Assembly: GCA_012520505.1 (NCBI GenBank)
Contig: JAAYOC010000030.1
Coordinates: forward strand, 1 to 63,354
Reading direction: 5' to 3'
Length of the DNA: 63,354 nt
Origin: Oscillospiraceae bacterium
Lineage (GTDB): Bacteria; Bacillota; Clostridia; Oscillospirales; Acutalibacteraceae
Shown: positions 1 through 9,034 of the stretch, in pieces
How the letters are laid out: the number at the start of each line of letters is the position of its first letter
How positions within the stretch are numbered: position 1 is the stretch's first letter
Notes under the pieces: model-generated
What the model saw: only the letters and a program-made list of their open reading frames with translations
What the model was told of the DNA's origin: nothing
Databases searched by the model: none
Position numbers and translations under genes: made by a program

Positions 1-2
1 AA

Positions 3-80
3 GCATCGGCAGAGAAAGCTCCAGCAGAAGAAGCTCCTGCTGAAGAAGCTCCTGTAGAGGAAGCTCCAGTAGAGAAGTAA
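3..80 (+). CDS. rplJ: 50S ribosomal protein L10, C-terminal end only (partial)
   Basis: Only the last 25 codons are in the window. They encode a low-complexity tail built on Glu-Glu-Ala-Pro repeats and end in a TAA stop. Some clostridial L10 proteins carry an acidic Ala/Glu/Pro extension after the folded domain, and rplJ normally lies directly upstream of rplL, which follows here after about 90 bases. L10 forms the base of the ribosomal stalk that carries the L7/L12 dimers. The identification rests on position and composition, because no conserved L10 core is visible. The tail itself is made of near-identical 12-base repeats. Confidence 0.7.
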   Translation, partial: ASAEKAPAEEAPAEEAPVEEAPVEK

Positions 81-173
81 AAATTAATTTTAAAAATAAT
101 TGATAAGACAAACAATATACTCATCTATATGTTTTTAAAAAACTAAACTATAATTATTAACGGAGGAAAACAA

Positions 174-551
174 ATGGCTTCAAAAAAAGTAACAGCTCTT
201 CTTGAAGAGATTAAAACTATGTCAGTTCTTGAACTTTCAGAACTTGTACATGCAGTAGAGGAAGAATTTGGTGTATCAGCTGCAGCTGCAGTAGCAGTAG
301 CTGGTCCGGTAGCAGGTGGCGCAGCAGCTGATGATGAAAAATCAGAATACAATGTTGAGCTTACAGAAATAGGTGCTGAAAAGATTAAGGTTATCAAGGC
401 AGTTCGTGAAATCACAGGTCTTGGTCTTGCAGATGCAAAGGCTCTTGTTGATGGCGCTCCTAAGGTAATCAAAGAAGACGTTTCAAAAGACGACGCAGAT
501 GCTATGAAAGCTAAGCTTGAAGAAGTTGGCGCTAAGGTTACACTTAAATAA
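174..551 (+). CDS. rplL: 50S ribosomal protein L7/L12
   Basis: This 125-residue stalk protein recruits the translational GTPases (EF-Tu, EF-G, IF2) to the ribosome. The sequence shows the standard plan: an N-terminal dimerisation segment (about 1-32), a flexible hinge rich in Ala, Val and Gly (about 35-52), and a conserved globular C-terminal domain (about 58-125) containing the [18 protein letters not shown] helix-turn region. A strong GGAGG site precedes the ATG by about 8 bases. The length is typical of the family. It is the second gene of the L10-L7/L12 operon, and a strong terminator follows directly. Confidence 0.98.
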   Translation: MASKKVTALLEEIKTMSVLELSELVHAVEEEFGVSAAAAVAVAGPVAGGAAADDEKSEYNVELTEIGAEKIKVIKAVREITGLGLADAKALVDGAPKVIKEDVSKDDADAMKAKLEEVGAKVTLK

Positions 552-580
552 TTCAATCTTTATTCAATTTTTTTAAAACA

Positions 581-610
581 AAGGACTTCGGATTTACCGA
601 AGTCCTTTTT
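581..610 (+). terminator. Terminator of the rplJ-rplL operon
   Basis: An 11-base-pair stem (AAGGACTTCGG with CCGAAGTCCTT) encloses a short loop and runs into a T-rich tract. It lies 30 bases after the rplL stop. An A-run precedes the stem, so it may also act for the convergent phosphatase gene. Confidence 0.9.
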
Positions 611-722
611 ATTTCTTGTTATTTTCTATTTGCTTTAATTTTTGATTGTTTATTGGATTGTTTATTGTTAGTTGTTGTTTTATTTGTTTTATTACGTTAC
701 TGCTTTGTTTTTTTTAGCAATT
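611..722. repeat. T-rich degenerate repeat spacer between convergent genes
   Basis: This short spacer is almost all A and T. It contains the 12-base unit GATTGTTTATTG twice in tandem, followed by looser TTG/TTTATT copies. No open reading frame or RNA motif is visible. It is one of many such spacers in the window. Confidence 0.6.
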
Positions 723-1474
723 TTATTCTAAATAAAGTGTTTGCCATTTTTGGCGGCGATTTTTAGTAATGTCGAAGACTTTTTCAAGATAGTTGTCGAT
801 TGTGCCATACTTTTCTTTTGCTGTATCAAAAGTAAGTTTAAAAAGATCTTCATGGACACTTTCAGCATACGCAATAACATCAATTAATTCGTCTGAAAGA
901 CCAATAAGTTTTAATGACTGTCTGTTTTTATTTGGTCTAAATTCTTGAGAACGCATATATTCAGCTAAAGCTTGTTCTTCAGTTCTACCGAGAGATAATT
1001 CTATTAGAGCAGCGGCAATACCTGTACGGTCTTTGCCTTCTGTACAATGGAAGATAAAAGTTTCACCTTTATCGAGGCTTTCAAAGATTTTATTAAAAGC
1101 TTTACACTCTACAAATTCTTTATAGCAGTCATATTTATTCTGTGGAATAGCCTCAACAACATCACTATTTGGTGCAACAATTTGAAGTTTTGAGAGCATA
1201 CAAACTGTTATATATGGATAGTCTTTTCTCTTAAAACAAGGAGTTTTGATGTATTTTACATTTTTTGGTATGTAGTTTCTAGCTTCAAAAATTTCAATGG
1301 GACAACGAAAATCTATAATTGTGTCGAGCTCTAATGAGTCCATTAGAGCTTTTTCTTCTTTTGTTAGACCGGAGATTTTTGATGAACGGAAAATTTTCCC
1401 TGATTTTATTTTTTTCCATTAGGAGTTTCAAGACCTCCGAGGTCTCTAAAATTTGTAAATGTAGACTTTTTCAT
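723..1474 (-). pseudogene. Tyrosine-protein phosphatase (Y_phosphatase3 type), broken by a one-base frameshift
   Basis: The protein is a dual-specificity/tyrosine phosphatase of the bacterial Y_phosphatase3 family. The main fragment carries the P-loop HCTEGKDRTG with nucleophile Cys and transition-state Arg (about residues 144 and 150 of the restored protein). An ATG at 1474, behind a GGTGAT site, opens a second frame that reads the family's N-terminal NFRDLGG motif and stops after about 22 codons. The two frames join if the A7 tract on the coding strand (plus-strand T-run 1409-1415) had one more A, which gives a continuous 250-residue protein with a normal KSGKIFRSS segment. This could be a true pseudogene, a slippage-dependent gene, or a homopolymer sequencing error. 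No partner gene points to a substrate. Confidence 0.85.
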
Positions 1475-1525
1475 TCTATCACCGCTTAATAGTATAAGTA
1501 AAAGGGGATTGATTTGCAATATAAC

Positions 1526-1554
1526 TTGTTATTTTATTAATATTTTTCTATAAT
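1526..1554 (+). promoter_or_regulatory. Predicted sigma-A promoter for the FAD oxidoreductase
   Basis: The site reads TTGTTA, a 17-base spacer, then TATAAT, and ends 54 bases before the chosen start codon. The upstream gene is divergent, so a promoter is expected here. Confidence 0.65.
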
Positions 1555-1607
1555 TGTATTCGTGTAGAGCAAAAATTGTGAGAAATATTATTTTTGAGGT
1601 GACAAAT

Positions 1608-3011
1608 ATGGGGAAAAGAATCATCGTTGCAGGTGCTGGTCATGGTGGACTTACAGCTGCTGCTTTACTTGCTGAAAAGGGTTTTGATGTAACTGTTTAT
1701 GAACGTGGCAAAAAGGGCAAGCTCGGATATGATTGGACTGATATTTTTGATCCAAAAGCTCTTGATGTAGTTGGTTGCCCATGGCCACCAAAGGATAAAT
1801 ATGAATGGAAGGTGGATATGACCTTCTGGGGTCCAAATATAAAACCTGAGGCAAAAATAAGACAGAGAGTTCCAAATGATCCTTATGAAATGGAAATTAA
1901 AATGGAACGCTCGGATATTTATGATATGCTCATTGATTTTGCAGAGTCAAAAGGTGCAAAAATTGTGTATGAGGTAAATATTTTAGGTCCGATAATGATT
2001 AAAGATAGGGTTATTGGAATTGATACGGATAAGGGTCAATTCCTCGGTGATATGGTAATTGATTGTTGTGGATGCGAATCTCCAATTCGTGTAAATTTAC
2101 CTGAATATTTAGGTATCCAAAAGCACCCAACCTATGGTGAGAAGTTCTATGTTTATAGGGCTTTCTATGACCTTCCTGTAGACATTAGCACGGTTGATGA
2201 TCTTTATAAGGTTGTACTTCTTCCGGATCCTGAATCTGTGGGAATTTGTTGGATTGCGTCTGAAGCCACCGAGACAGATTCACATTCAGATTTACTTATC
2301 GGTCATATGGATAGATTTACGAAAGAGGAAGCTTTAGAAATTGCTGAGCGATATAGAAAAACTAATCCACAGCTTGGTACAAAGCTTAAACGCGGTGGTT
2401 ATTTTACACTCATTCCGGTTCGTCAACCACTTGCAATTATGGTGGCAGATGGTTATGCGGCACTTGGCGATTCAGCCTTTATGACGGTTCCAATTATAGG
2501 TTCCGGTATTGGCAATTCAATTAAGAATTCTAAAATATTAGCGGATGTAATTGCTGCCGATAGAGATGAAGTTTATTCTGCAGATACTCTTTATCCTTAT
2601 CAACTTGAATATTTCAATAAGATGGGTAGAAATATTGCTCCTTTAGCACTTGTAAAGCTTGTACTTACAAGAGTTACACAGGAAGAGGTTAAATATATAC
2701 TGGAGAATGAGATTCTCACATATAGAGAAATGACAATTACTGCAAATCATACATCTATATTTAAATTTCTTCATTTTTCACCAACTCTTTTAGAGAGGGG
2801 ACTTGCTCTTGCTAAACATCCTGAACTTCTTAAGAAAATGGCAAGTGTAGTTGTTGATATTGTTCAATACTATATTGTTTCATTCTTGATTCCACAGTCG
2901 TATGACAGAAGGAGACTTAAAAAATGGGCAAGGGCATACAACAATATCTTTGAAAGAAGACTTCCAAAGGATAAGGTTGCAGCAGATAATGCAGCATATG
3001 AGGGAAAATAG
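1608..3011 (+). CDS. FAD-dependent oxidoreductase of the geranylgeranyl reductase/monooxygenase-like fold
   Basis: The 467-residue cytoplasmic flavoprotein begins with a Rossmann FAD motif (GAGHGG, residues 9-14) followed by the expected acidic residue of the ADP-ribose site (Glu32). It carries the second FAD motif GDSAF near residue 288, the usual pattern of the PHBH/geranylgeranyl-reductase-like group. A CCGC cysteine cluster lies in the middle. The ATG at 1608 is chosen because a GAGGTG site lies 6 bases before it. An in-frame ATG 54 bases upstream sits on the -10 element and has no ribosome site. The substrate is unknown: family members act on isoprenoids, quinones or aromatic rings, and nothing adjacent narrows this. 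The gene is monocistronic, with its own promoter and terminator. Confidence 0.8.
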   Translation: MGKRIIVAGAGHGGLTAAALLAEKGFDVTVYERGKKGKLGYDWTDIFDPKALDVVGCPWPPKDKYEWKVDMTFWGPNIKPEAKIRQRVPNDPYEMEIKMERSDIYDMLIDFAESKGAKIVYEVNILGPIMIKDRVIGIDTDKGQFLGDMVIDCCGCESPIRVNLPEYLGIQKHPTYGEKFYVYRAFYDLPVDISTVDDLYKVVLLPDPESVGICWIASEATETDSHSDLLIGHMDRFTKEEALEIAERYRKTNPQLGTKLKRGGYFTLIPVRQPLAIMVADGYAALGDSAFMTVPIIGSGIGNSIKNSKILADVIAADRDEVYSADTLYPYQLEYFNKMGRNIAPLALVKLVLTRVTQEEVKYILENEILTYREMTITANHTSIFKFLHFSPTLLERGLALAKHPELLKKMASVVVDIVQYYIVSFLIPQSYDRRRLKKWARAYNNIFERRLPKDKVAADNAAYEGK

Positions 3012-3042
3012 AATTTAAAGCAATAAAGTAATTTGAATGTAT

Positions 3043-3077
3043 AAAAAGAAGTTCCTGGGCGGGAACTTCTTTTTACA
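3043..3077 (+). terminator. Terminator after the FAD oxidoreductase
   Basis: A 12-base-pair stem (AAAAGAAGTTCC with GGAACTTCTTTT) with a short TGGGC-type loop is followed by a T-run. It lies about 30 bases after the stop codon. Confidence 0.9.
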
Positions 3078-3086
3078 TTTGTTTTG

Positions 3087-3115
3087 TTTACAATTATGGT
3101 ATTATTTTATATAAT
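3087..3115 (+). promoter_or_regulatory. Predicted promoter of the gltX-glnS operon
   Basis: TTTACA, a 17-base spacer and TATAAT lie about 80 bases before gltX. The leader is too short for a T-box, and I see no T-box motif in it. Confidence 0.7.
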
Positions 3116-3193
3116 GTACTCTAATTACAGGAATTGTATATAGGAATTACAGTTCGCCAATTATGATGAAGTATAGGTTTTGGGAGTTAAATA

Positions 3194-4849
3194 ATGGATT
3201 ATGAGAAATTAGCAGAGTTGTTGTTTTCTGATATTAAAACAATACCGGAAGAGTATGAAAATAAATATGCCCCGCGTTCCTTGCCGAAGGGTGCGAGAGT
3301 AACACGGTTCGCACCATCGCCGACGGGATATCTTCATATTGGTGGTCTGTTTTCGGCTTTGATTTCGAAGCTTACAGCAGATGTTTCCGGTGGAAGCTTT
3401 TATCTTCGAATAGAAGATACAGACAAAAAACGTGAAGTGGAAGACGGCGTTTCCGGTATTGTAAAGGGACTTTCAGATTTTGGAATAGATGTGACAGAAG
3501 GCGTAACAGGTCTTGATAGTGAAGTGGGTGACTATGGTCCATATACACAATCAAAGCGTGTTGATATATATAAGTGTTTTGCAAAAGACTTAGTAAGGCG
3601 AGGACTTGCATATCCTTGTTTTTGTACTCCAAAAGAACTTTCCAATATGAGAGAAGAACAAGAAAAAGATGAGATTACTTCAGGTTATTATGGTGAGTTT
3701 GCAAAGTGTAGAAACTTATCTTTTGAAGAGATTTCTAAAAATATTTCTGCAGGTATTCCTTACGCAATTAGACTTAGAAGTCCCGGGACGGAAGATGGTA
3801 AAGTTACTTTTGACGATTTAATTAAAGGCAAGATTGAAATGCCTGAAAATATAATGGATATAGTTTTACTCAAAACCGACGGAATTCCAACTTACCATTT
3901 TGCACATTGTATAGATGACCATCTTATGAGAACATCTTGTGTGGTTCGTGGTGATGAATGGATTTCTTCTGTCCCAATACATATTCAACTTTTTAGAGTT
4001 TGTGGATTTAAAGTTCCAAAGTATGCACATATTGCCCCGATTATGAAACTTGATGATGGCGGTAAACGAAAGCTTTCTAAGAGAAAAGATCCGGAAGCAG
4101 CTGTTGAATATTATTCTAAGAGCGGGTATCCAAAGGAATCCGTGCTTGAATATTTATTTACTCTTGCTAATTCAAACTTTGAAGATTGGCGTAGAGCAAA
4201 CCAAGATGCGCTTCTTTCAGACTTCCCGTTTAGTTTAAAGAAAATGAGTGTATCCGGTGCTCTTTTTGATTTACAAAAGTTAAATGACGTTTCAAAGAAT
4301 GTAATCTCATTTATGTCAGCTGACGAAGTTTTAGAGAAAACACTTGCTTGGGCAAAGGAATATAATACTTCATTTTATGAGTTGCTCGTCGCAGATGAAA
4401 CAAAGTCTCGTGAGATTTTAAATATTGATAGAAAAAAGGCAAAACCTCGTAAAGATATTGCAAAATGGTCAGAAGTTTTGGAATATGTTTCATATTTCTT
4501 TAACGAAATTTATGAGGCGGATTCTTCTGCTTTACCTGAGAATATAAATCGCACGGATGCGGTAGAAATTTTGAAGGCTTATAATTGGAATGCTACTGAC
4601 GATAAAGATGAATGGTTCCAAAGAGTGAAAGACCTCTGCGAGCCTTTTGGATTTACACCAAATGTGAAAGAATATAAAGAAAATCCGGACGCATTTAAGG
4701 GGCATGTTGGAGATGTTTCAACTGTTATTCGTGTTGCAATGACATCAAGAACAAATACGCCCGACCTTTATTCAATTATGCAGATTTTAGGTGAGGACGA
4801 GATTAAGAATAGAATCAAGGCGGCTATTGCTGCATGGGAGAAGAAATAA
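3194..4849 (+). CDS. gltX: Glutamate--tRNA ligase
   Basis: This class I aminoacyl-tRNA synthetase charges tRNA-Glu. Catalytic signatures are clear: the HIGH motif as HIGG in the RFAPSPTGYLHIGG segment (residues 48-51) and KMSKS as KLSKR (293-297). A CxC pair (PCFC) lies after the first catalytic half. At 551 residues it is longer than the usual 480-500, with extra sequence at the N terminus and in the C-terminal anticodon-binding part, as seen in some Clostridia. Its stop overlaps the next start in TAATG, so glnS is translationally coupled. Whether it is discriminating, or also charges tRNA-Gln, cannot be told by eye. The GlnRS next door makes a discriminating enzyme likely. Confidence 0.95.
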   Translation: MDYEKLAELLFSDIKTIPEEYENKYAPRSLPKGARVTRFAPSPTGYLHIGGLFSALISKLTADVSGGSFYLRIEDTDKKREVEDGVSGIVKGLSDFGIDVTEGVTGLDSEVGDYGPYTQSKRVDIYKCFAKDLVRRGLAYPCFCTPKELSNMREEQEKDEITSGYYGEFAKCRNLSFEEISKNISAGIPYAIRLRSPGTEDGKVTFDDLIKGKIEMPENIMDIVLLKTDGIPTYHFAHCIDDHLMRTSCVVRGDEWISSVPIHIQLFRVCGFKVPKYAHIAPIMKLDDGGKRKLSKRKDPEAAVEYYSKSGYPKESVLEYLFTLANSNFEDWRRANQDALLSDFPFSLKKMSVSGALFDLQKLNDVSKNVISFMSADEVLEKTLAWAKEYNTSFYELLVADETKSREILNIDRKKAKPRKDIAKWSEVLEYVSYFFNEIYEADSSALPENINRTDAVEILKAYNWNATDDKDEWFQRVKDLCEPFGFTPNVKEYKENPDAFKGHVGDVSTVIRVAMTSRTNTPDLYSIMQILGEDEIKNRIKAAIAAWEKK

Positions 4850-6528
4850 TGGAAGAGAAAATTAGCTCAAACTTTATACATGATTTTATAGATGAAGATT
4901 TGGAAAACGGCAGGTATACCTATGTCCAGACCAGATTCCCACCTGAGCCGAATGGTTATCTGCATATCGGTCATGCGAAAGCTATTTGCATAAATCACTC
5001 GACTGCAAAGAAGTATAAAGGTGAATTTAATCTTCGTCTTGACGATACAAACCCGGGAAAAGAAGACATTGAATATGCTGAGTCAATTAGAGAAGATATT
5101 GAATGGCTTATAGAGGAAGAGCTTCCGGAAACTCTTTATGCGTCTGATTATTTTGACTTTATGTATGATTGCGCAATTAAACTTATAAAAGATGGAAAAG
5201 CTTTTGTCTGCGATTTATCCCCGGATGAAATAAGAGAATATCGTGGAACGCTGACAGAAGCAGGAAAGAACAGCCCGTATAGGGATCGTTCCGTAGAAGA
5301 AAATTTAGATTTATTTGAACGAATGCGCAAGGGTGAGTTTCCTGATGAAACCCATGTACTTCGTGCAAAAATCGATATGAGCTCATCTAACATTAATATG
5401 CGTGACCCTGTAATTTACAGAATCGCACATCTTGAACATTATAGACAGGGCGACAAGTGGTGCGTTTATCCAATGTATGACTTTGCTCATCCACTTGAAG
5501 ATGCTAAAGAAGGAGTAACACATTCACTTTGTTCACTTGAGTTTGAAAATCACAGACCCCTTTATGATTGGGTTATGGATGAATGTGAAGTTGAAAAAAT
5601 CCTAGGTTATCCTCGTTCAAGACAGATTGAGTTTGCAAGACTTAATCTAAATTATTGCGTAACCTCAAAACGCCGTTGCCTTTATCTTGTAGAGGGCGGA
5701 TATGTCAGTGGATGGGATGACCCTCGAATGGTTACTATCTCTGGTATGAGAAGAAGAGGCTTTCCGGCAGAGGCAATTAGAGATTTCTGTGAACGTATTG
5801 GTGTATCTAAAGCATACAGTACTGTAGATTACGGTTTACTTGAAGCTTGTGTCAGAGATAATCTCAATGTAAATGCTCCTCGCGAAATGGCAGTGTTGAG
5901 ACCTTTAAAGGTTATAATTGATAACTACCCGGAGGAACAAACAGAAGAACTCGAAATTGAACTTCATCCAGACAGACCGGAACTTGGAACAAAAAAAGTT
6001 ACCTTTGGTAGAGAAATCTTTGTTGAACAAGATGACTTTATGGTTGAACCAATAAAGAGATATTTTAGACTTTTCCCGGGTAATGAAGTAAGACTTAAAG
6101 GTGCTTATTTTATTACTTGTCAAAGTTTTGAACAGGATGAAGATGGTAATGTAACTTGTCTTCATTGCACATACGATCCTGCATCAAAGGGTGGCATGTC
6201 ACCTGACGGCAGAAAAGTTAAAGGTACAATTCATTGGGTATCTGCTGATGCTGCTAAGGAAATTGAAGTTCGTCTTTACGATAGACTATTCAATGTTGAA
6301 AATCCATCTGATGATGCTAAAGAATTAAAAGAGTATTTAAATCCAAATTCTCTTGAAATAATTGTGGATGCACTTATTGATAAGACTTTCTGTGATGTAT
6401 CTGTTGGTGATACTTTCCAGTTTATGCGTAAGGGGTACTATACAGTAGATAAGGATTCAACTGACGGAAAGTTGGTATTCAATAGAACCGTTGAATTGAA
6501 TTCATCATTTAAACCAACACAGTCATAA
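4849..6528 (+). CDS. glnS: Glutamine--tRNA ligase
   Basis: This 559-residue GlnRS charges tRNA-Gln directly. It shows RFPPEPNGYLHIGH (HIGH at 39-42) and the GlnRS form of KMSKS, TSKRR (272-276), followed by the two beta-barrel anticodon-binding domains. The ATG that overlaps the gltX stop (TAATG) is chosen because GGGAGAAG lies just before it; an in-frame ATG 15 bases upstream would lack a site. Most Firmicutes lack GlnRS and use GatCAB transamidation, so its presence in several Clostridia is usually explained by ancient transfer. The tight coupling to gltX suggests balanced production of both synthetases. Confidence 0.96.
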   Translation: MEEKISSNFIHDFIDEDLENGRYTYVQTRFPPEPNGYLHIGHAKAICINHSTAKKYKGEFNLRLDDTNPGKEDIEYAESIREDIEWLIEEELPETLYASDYFDFMYDCAIKLIKDGKAFVCDLSPDEIREYRGTLTEAGKNSPYRDRSVEENLDLFERMRKGEFPDETHVLRAKIDMSSSNINMRDPVIYRIAHLEHYRQGDKWCVYPMYDFAHPLEDAKEGVTHSLCSLEFENHRPLYDWVMDECEVEKILGYPRSRQIEFARLNLNYCVTSKRRCLYLVEGGYVSGWDDPRMVTISGMRRRGFPAEAIRDFCERIGVSKAYSTVDYGLLEACVRDNLNVNAPREMAVLRPLKVIIDNYPEEQTEELEIELHPDRPELGTKKVTFGREIFVEQDDFMVEPIKRYFRLFPGNEVRLKGAYFITCQSFEQDEDGNVTCLHCTYDPASKGGMSPDGRKVKGTIHWVSADAAKEIEVRLYDRLFNVENPSDDAKELKEYLNPNSLEIIVDALIDKTFCDVSVGDTFQFMRKGYYTVDKDSTDGKLVFNRTVELNSSFKPTQS

Positions 6529-6600
6529 TTGAAAAATGTGTATAACGATATAACAAAACAAGTTACGCTAAAGATTATGTACAATCGTGATAACTGATAA

Positions 6601-6708
6601 AATTATGACGAAAATTACGATAATAAGACTAGAATTACAATAACAAAACTAGAATTACAATAACAAAACTAGAACTATAATAACGAAATAAGAATTATAG
6701 TAACAAGG
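6601..6708 (+). repeat. Four 20-base tandem repeats in the metY leader
   Basis: Units of exactly 20 bases run at 6621, 6641, 6661 and 6681, each close to TAACAAAACTAGAATTACAA. A broken fifth copy (TAACAAGG) runs into the metY ribosome site. Looser copies extend upstream. Identity falls toward the ends. There are no spacers, so this is not a CRISPR array. Confidence 0.85.
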
Positions 6709-6718
6709 AAGTGACAAG

Positions 6719-8002
6719 ATGTCTGACTTTAACATAGAGACTAAATGTGTCCAAGCCGGATACACACCGAAAAATGGTGAGCCTCGTCAAATTCCGATTA
6801 TTCAAAGTACAACTTTTAAGTATGACACTTCAGAAGCTATGGGTAAGCTTTTTGACCTTGAGGCTGCAGGTTATTTCTATTCACGTTTACAAAATCCTAC
6901 TTGTGATACGGTAGCTGCAAAGATTGCAGAACTTGAAGGAGGTACAGCAGCAATGCTTACTTCTTCAGGTCAGGCTGCAAATTTCTTTGCTATTTTTAAT
7001 ATCGCCAGTGCCGGTGACCATATTGTCTCTTCTGCCTCAATTTATGGTGGAACATATAATCTTTTTTCAGTGACGATGAAACGAATGGGTATTGAGTTTA
7101 CTTTTGTAAATTCAGATTGCACAGAGGCAGAACTTGTTGCTGCAATAAGGCCGAACACAAAGGCTGTGTTTGGTGAGACAATAGCAAATCCGGCACTTAC
7201 AGTGCTTGATATTGAATTATTTGCAAAAGTGGCACATCAAGCCGGTGTACCGCTTATCGTTGATAATACTTTTGCAACACCGGTAGGTTGTAGACCATTT
7301 GAATGGGGAGCAGATATAGTGACCCATTCAACAACAAAATATATTGACGGTCACGGTAGCTCTGTCGGTGGCTGTATTGTCGATTCAGGTAAATTTGACT
7401 GGACAAAGTATCCGGACAAATTTCCTGGTCTTTGTACACCTGATGAAAGCTATCATGGTATAACCTACACGGAACGTTTTGGTTTAGAAGGAGCTTTCAT
7501 CACAAAAGCCACCGCACAGCTTATGCGTGACCTTGGTACAGTGCAAAGTCCAATTAATGCGTATTTTTTGAATTTAGGACTTGAAAGCCTTCATATTAGA
7601 ATGACTAAACACTGTGAAAATGGTCTTGCGGTCGCAAAATATTTGGAAGGTCATGAAAAAATTGCTTGGGTTAATTATCCTGAACTTCCATCTGACAAGT
7701 ATTATGACCTAGCAAAAAAATATTTACCAAACGGTAGCTGTGGTGTCGTAGCTTTTGGTGTTAAAGGTGGAAGGGAAGCTGCTGAGAAGTTTATGAAAGG
7801 ACTTAAAATTGCAGCAATTGAAACGCATGTTGCCGATGCTCGCACATGTTGCCTTCATCCTGCATCAGCTACTCACAGACAATTGTCCGAAGAAGCTCTA
7901 AAGAAAGCAGGAATTACCGGCGATTTTGTTCGTTTTTCATGTGGACTTGAGAATGCTGAAGACTTGATTAAAGATATAGAACAGGCACTAAGTGCTGTAT
8001 AA
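6719..8002 (+). CDS. metY: O-acetylhomoserine aminocarboxypropyltransferase (O-acetylhomoserine sulfhydrylase)
   Basis: This PLP enzyme converts O-acetyl-L-homoserine and sulfide to L-homocysteine and acetate. At 427 residues it has the family length. The Schiff-base lysine lies in THSTTKYIDGHG (Lys207), the PLP-ring aspartate in VDNTFATP (Asp182), and the phosphate-binding SSGQAA stretch near residue 82. The start has a GGAAGTG site. It lies 11 bases before metA, which makes its substrate, so the two form a two-step operon from homoserine to homocysteine by direct sulfhydrylation. I see no S-box riboswitch in the leader, only tandem repeats. Confidence 0.94.
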   Translation: MSDFNIETKCVQAGYTPKNGEPRQIPIIQSTTFKYDTSEAMGKLFDLEAAGYFYSRLQNPTCDTVAAKIAELEGGTAAMLTSSGQAANFFAIFNIASAGDHIVSSASIYGGTYNLFSVTMKRMGIEFTFVNSDCTEAELVAAIRPNTKAVFGETIANPALTVLDIELFAKVAHQAGVPLIVDNTFATPVGCRPFEWGADIVTHSTTKYIDGHGSSVGGCIVDSGKFDWTKYPDKFPGLCTPDESYHGITYTERFGLEGAFITKATAQLMRDLGTVQSPINAYFLNLGLESLHIRMTKHCENGLAVAKYLEGHEKIAWVNYPELPSDKYYDLAKKYLPNGSCGVVAFGVKGGREAAEKFMKGLKIAAIETHVADARTCCLHPASATHRQLSEEALKKAGITGDFVRFSCGLENAEDLIKDIEQALSAV

Positions 8003-8013
8003 AGGTGAAATAA

Positions 8014-8931
8014 ATGCCAATTAAAATACCAACCGATCTTCCTGCAAAGGCGATACTAAATGCTGAAAATATTTTTATTATGACAGAGACAAGAGCGGGA
8101 AAACAGGACATTCGTCCTCTTCGTATCCTGGTTTTGAATCTCATGCCTAAAAAGATTGAAACAGAGACACAACTTTGTCGACTTCTTGGTAATACGCCTC
8201 TTCAGGTTGAACTTGAACTTATAAAAACTAAATCGCACGAGTCGAAAAATACAAGTCAGGAACATATGATTTCGTTTTATAAAACATTTGATGATGTTTG
8301 TGATGAAAATTTTGACGGAATGATAATCACGGGTGCTCCGGTTGAACAACTGAAGTTTGAAGATGTTGATTACTGGGATGAGCTTTGTAGAATAATGGAA
8401 TGGAGTAAAACTCATGTTTGGTCTACATTCCATATCTGTTGGGGTGCTCAGGCTGCACTTTATTATCATTACGGTATAAAAAAATATGATCTTCCTGAAA
8501 AACTTTTCGGTGTGTTTCCACATAAGGCGGAAAAGAAAAACTCAATGCTCCTTAGGGGCTTTGATGATATCTTTATGGTGCCTCATTCGCGTCATACTAC
8601 AATCCTTCGAGAGGAAGTAGAAGCGGTTCCGGGACTTAGAATACTTGCATCTTCAAAAGAAGCGGGTGTTTATGCTATTTCAACTAAGAAGGGTAGACAG
8701 ATATTTATTACCGGTCATTCAGAATATGATTCGGATACACTTTATAATGAGTACAATCGTGATTTAGATGCCGGCAAACCAATAGAAAAACCGGTAAATT
8801 ATTTTCCGGATGACAAAGTTATTCCGAAACCACCGGTTACATGGCGGTCTTCGGCAAACCTTCTTTATTCTAATTGGCTTAACTATTTTGTATATCAAAA
8901 TACACCGTATGATATTACAACTATTAAGTAA
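8014..8931 (+). CDS. metA: Homoserine O-acetyltransferase, MetA type
   Basis: This enzyme activates L-homoserine for methionine synthesis. The 305-residue protein has the MetA catalytic triad in the canonical numbering: Cys142 (HICWGAQ), His235 and Glu237 (HSEYD). Residue 111 is glutamate ([15 protein letters not shown]). Work on MetA showed that Glu111 favours acetyl-CoA whereas Gly111 favours succinyl-CoA, so acetylation is predicted despite the family's common name, succinyltransferase. The MetY next door uses O-acetylhomoserine, in agreement. Its start has a GGTG site 11 bases after metY, so the genes are cotranscribed. Confidence 0.94.
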   Translation: MPIKIPTDLPAKAILNAENIFIMTETRAGKQDIRPLRILVLNLMPKKIETETQLCRLLGNTPLQVELELIKTKSHESKNTSQEHMISFYKTFDDVCDENFDGMIITGAPVEQLKFEDVDYWDELCRIMEWSKTHVWSTFHICWGAQAALYYHYGIKKYDLPEKLFGVFPHKAEKKNSMLLRGFDDIFMVPHSRHTTILREEVEAVPGLRILASSKEAGVYAISTKKGRQIFITGHSEYDSDTLYNEYNRDLDAGKPIEKPVNYFPDDKVIPKPPVTWRSSANLLYSNWLNYFVYQNTPYDITTIK

Positions 8932-9034
8932 TTTGCGTAGATGTGTGAACTTGAACAATAATTGACGAATATAATGGATAAATAAAGTAGGATACGAATA
9001 AAAAATAAAACAAAAATAAAAAGGAAGAAAAAAC

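Noticed and set aside
1554-1607. Upstream ATG for the FAD oxidoreductase
   Set aside because: It overlaps the predicted -10 element and has no ribosome site. Homologues begin at the Gly-rich motif.
3116-3193. T-box leader before gltX
   Set aside because: The leader is under 80 bases and lacks the T-box sequence.
6529-6718. S-box or T-box control of metY-metA
   Set aside because: The leader is made of short repeats and lacks the conserved motifs and a terminator.
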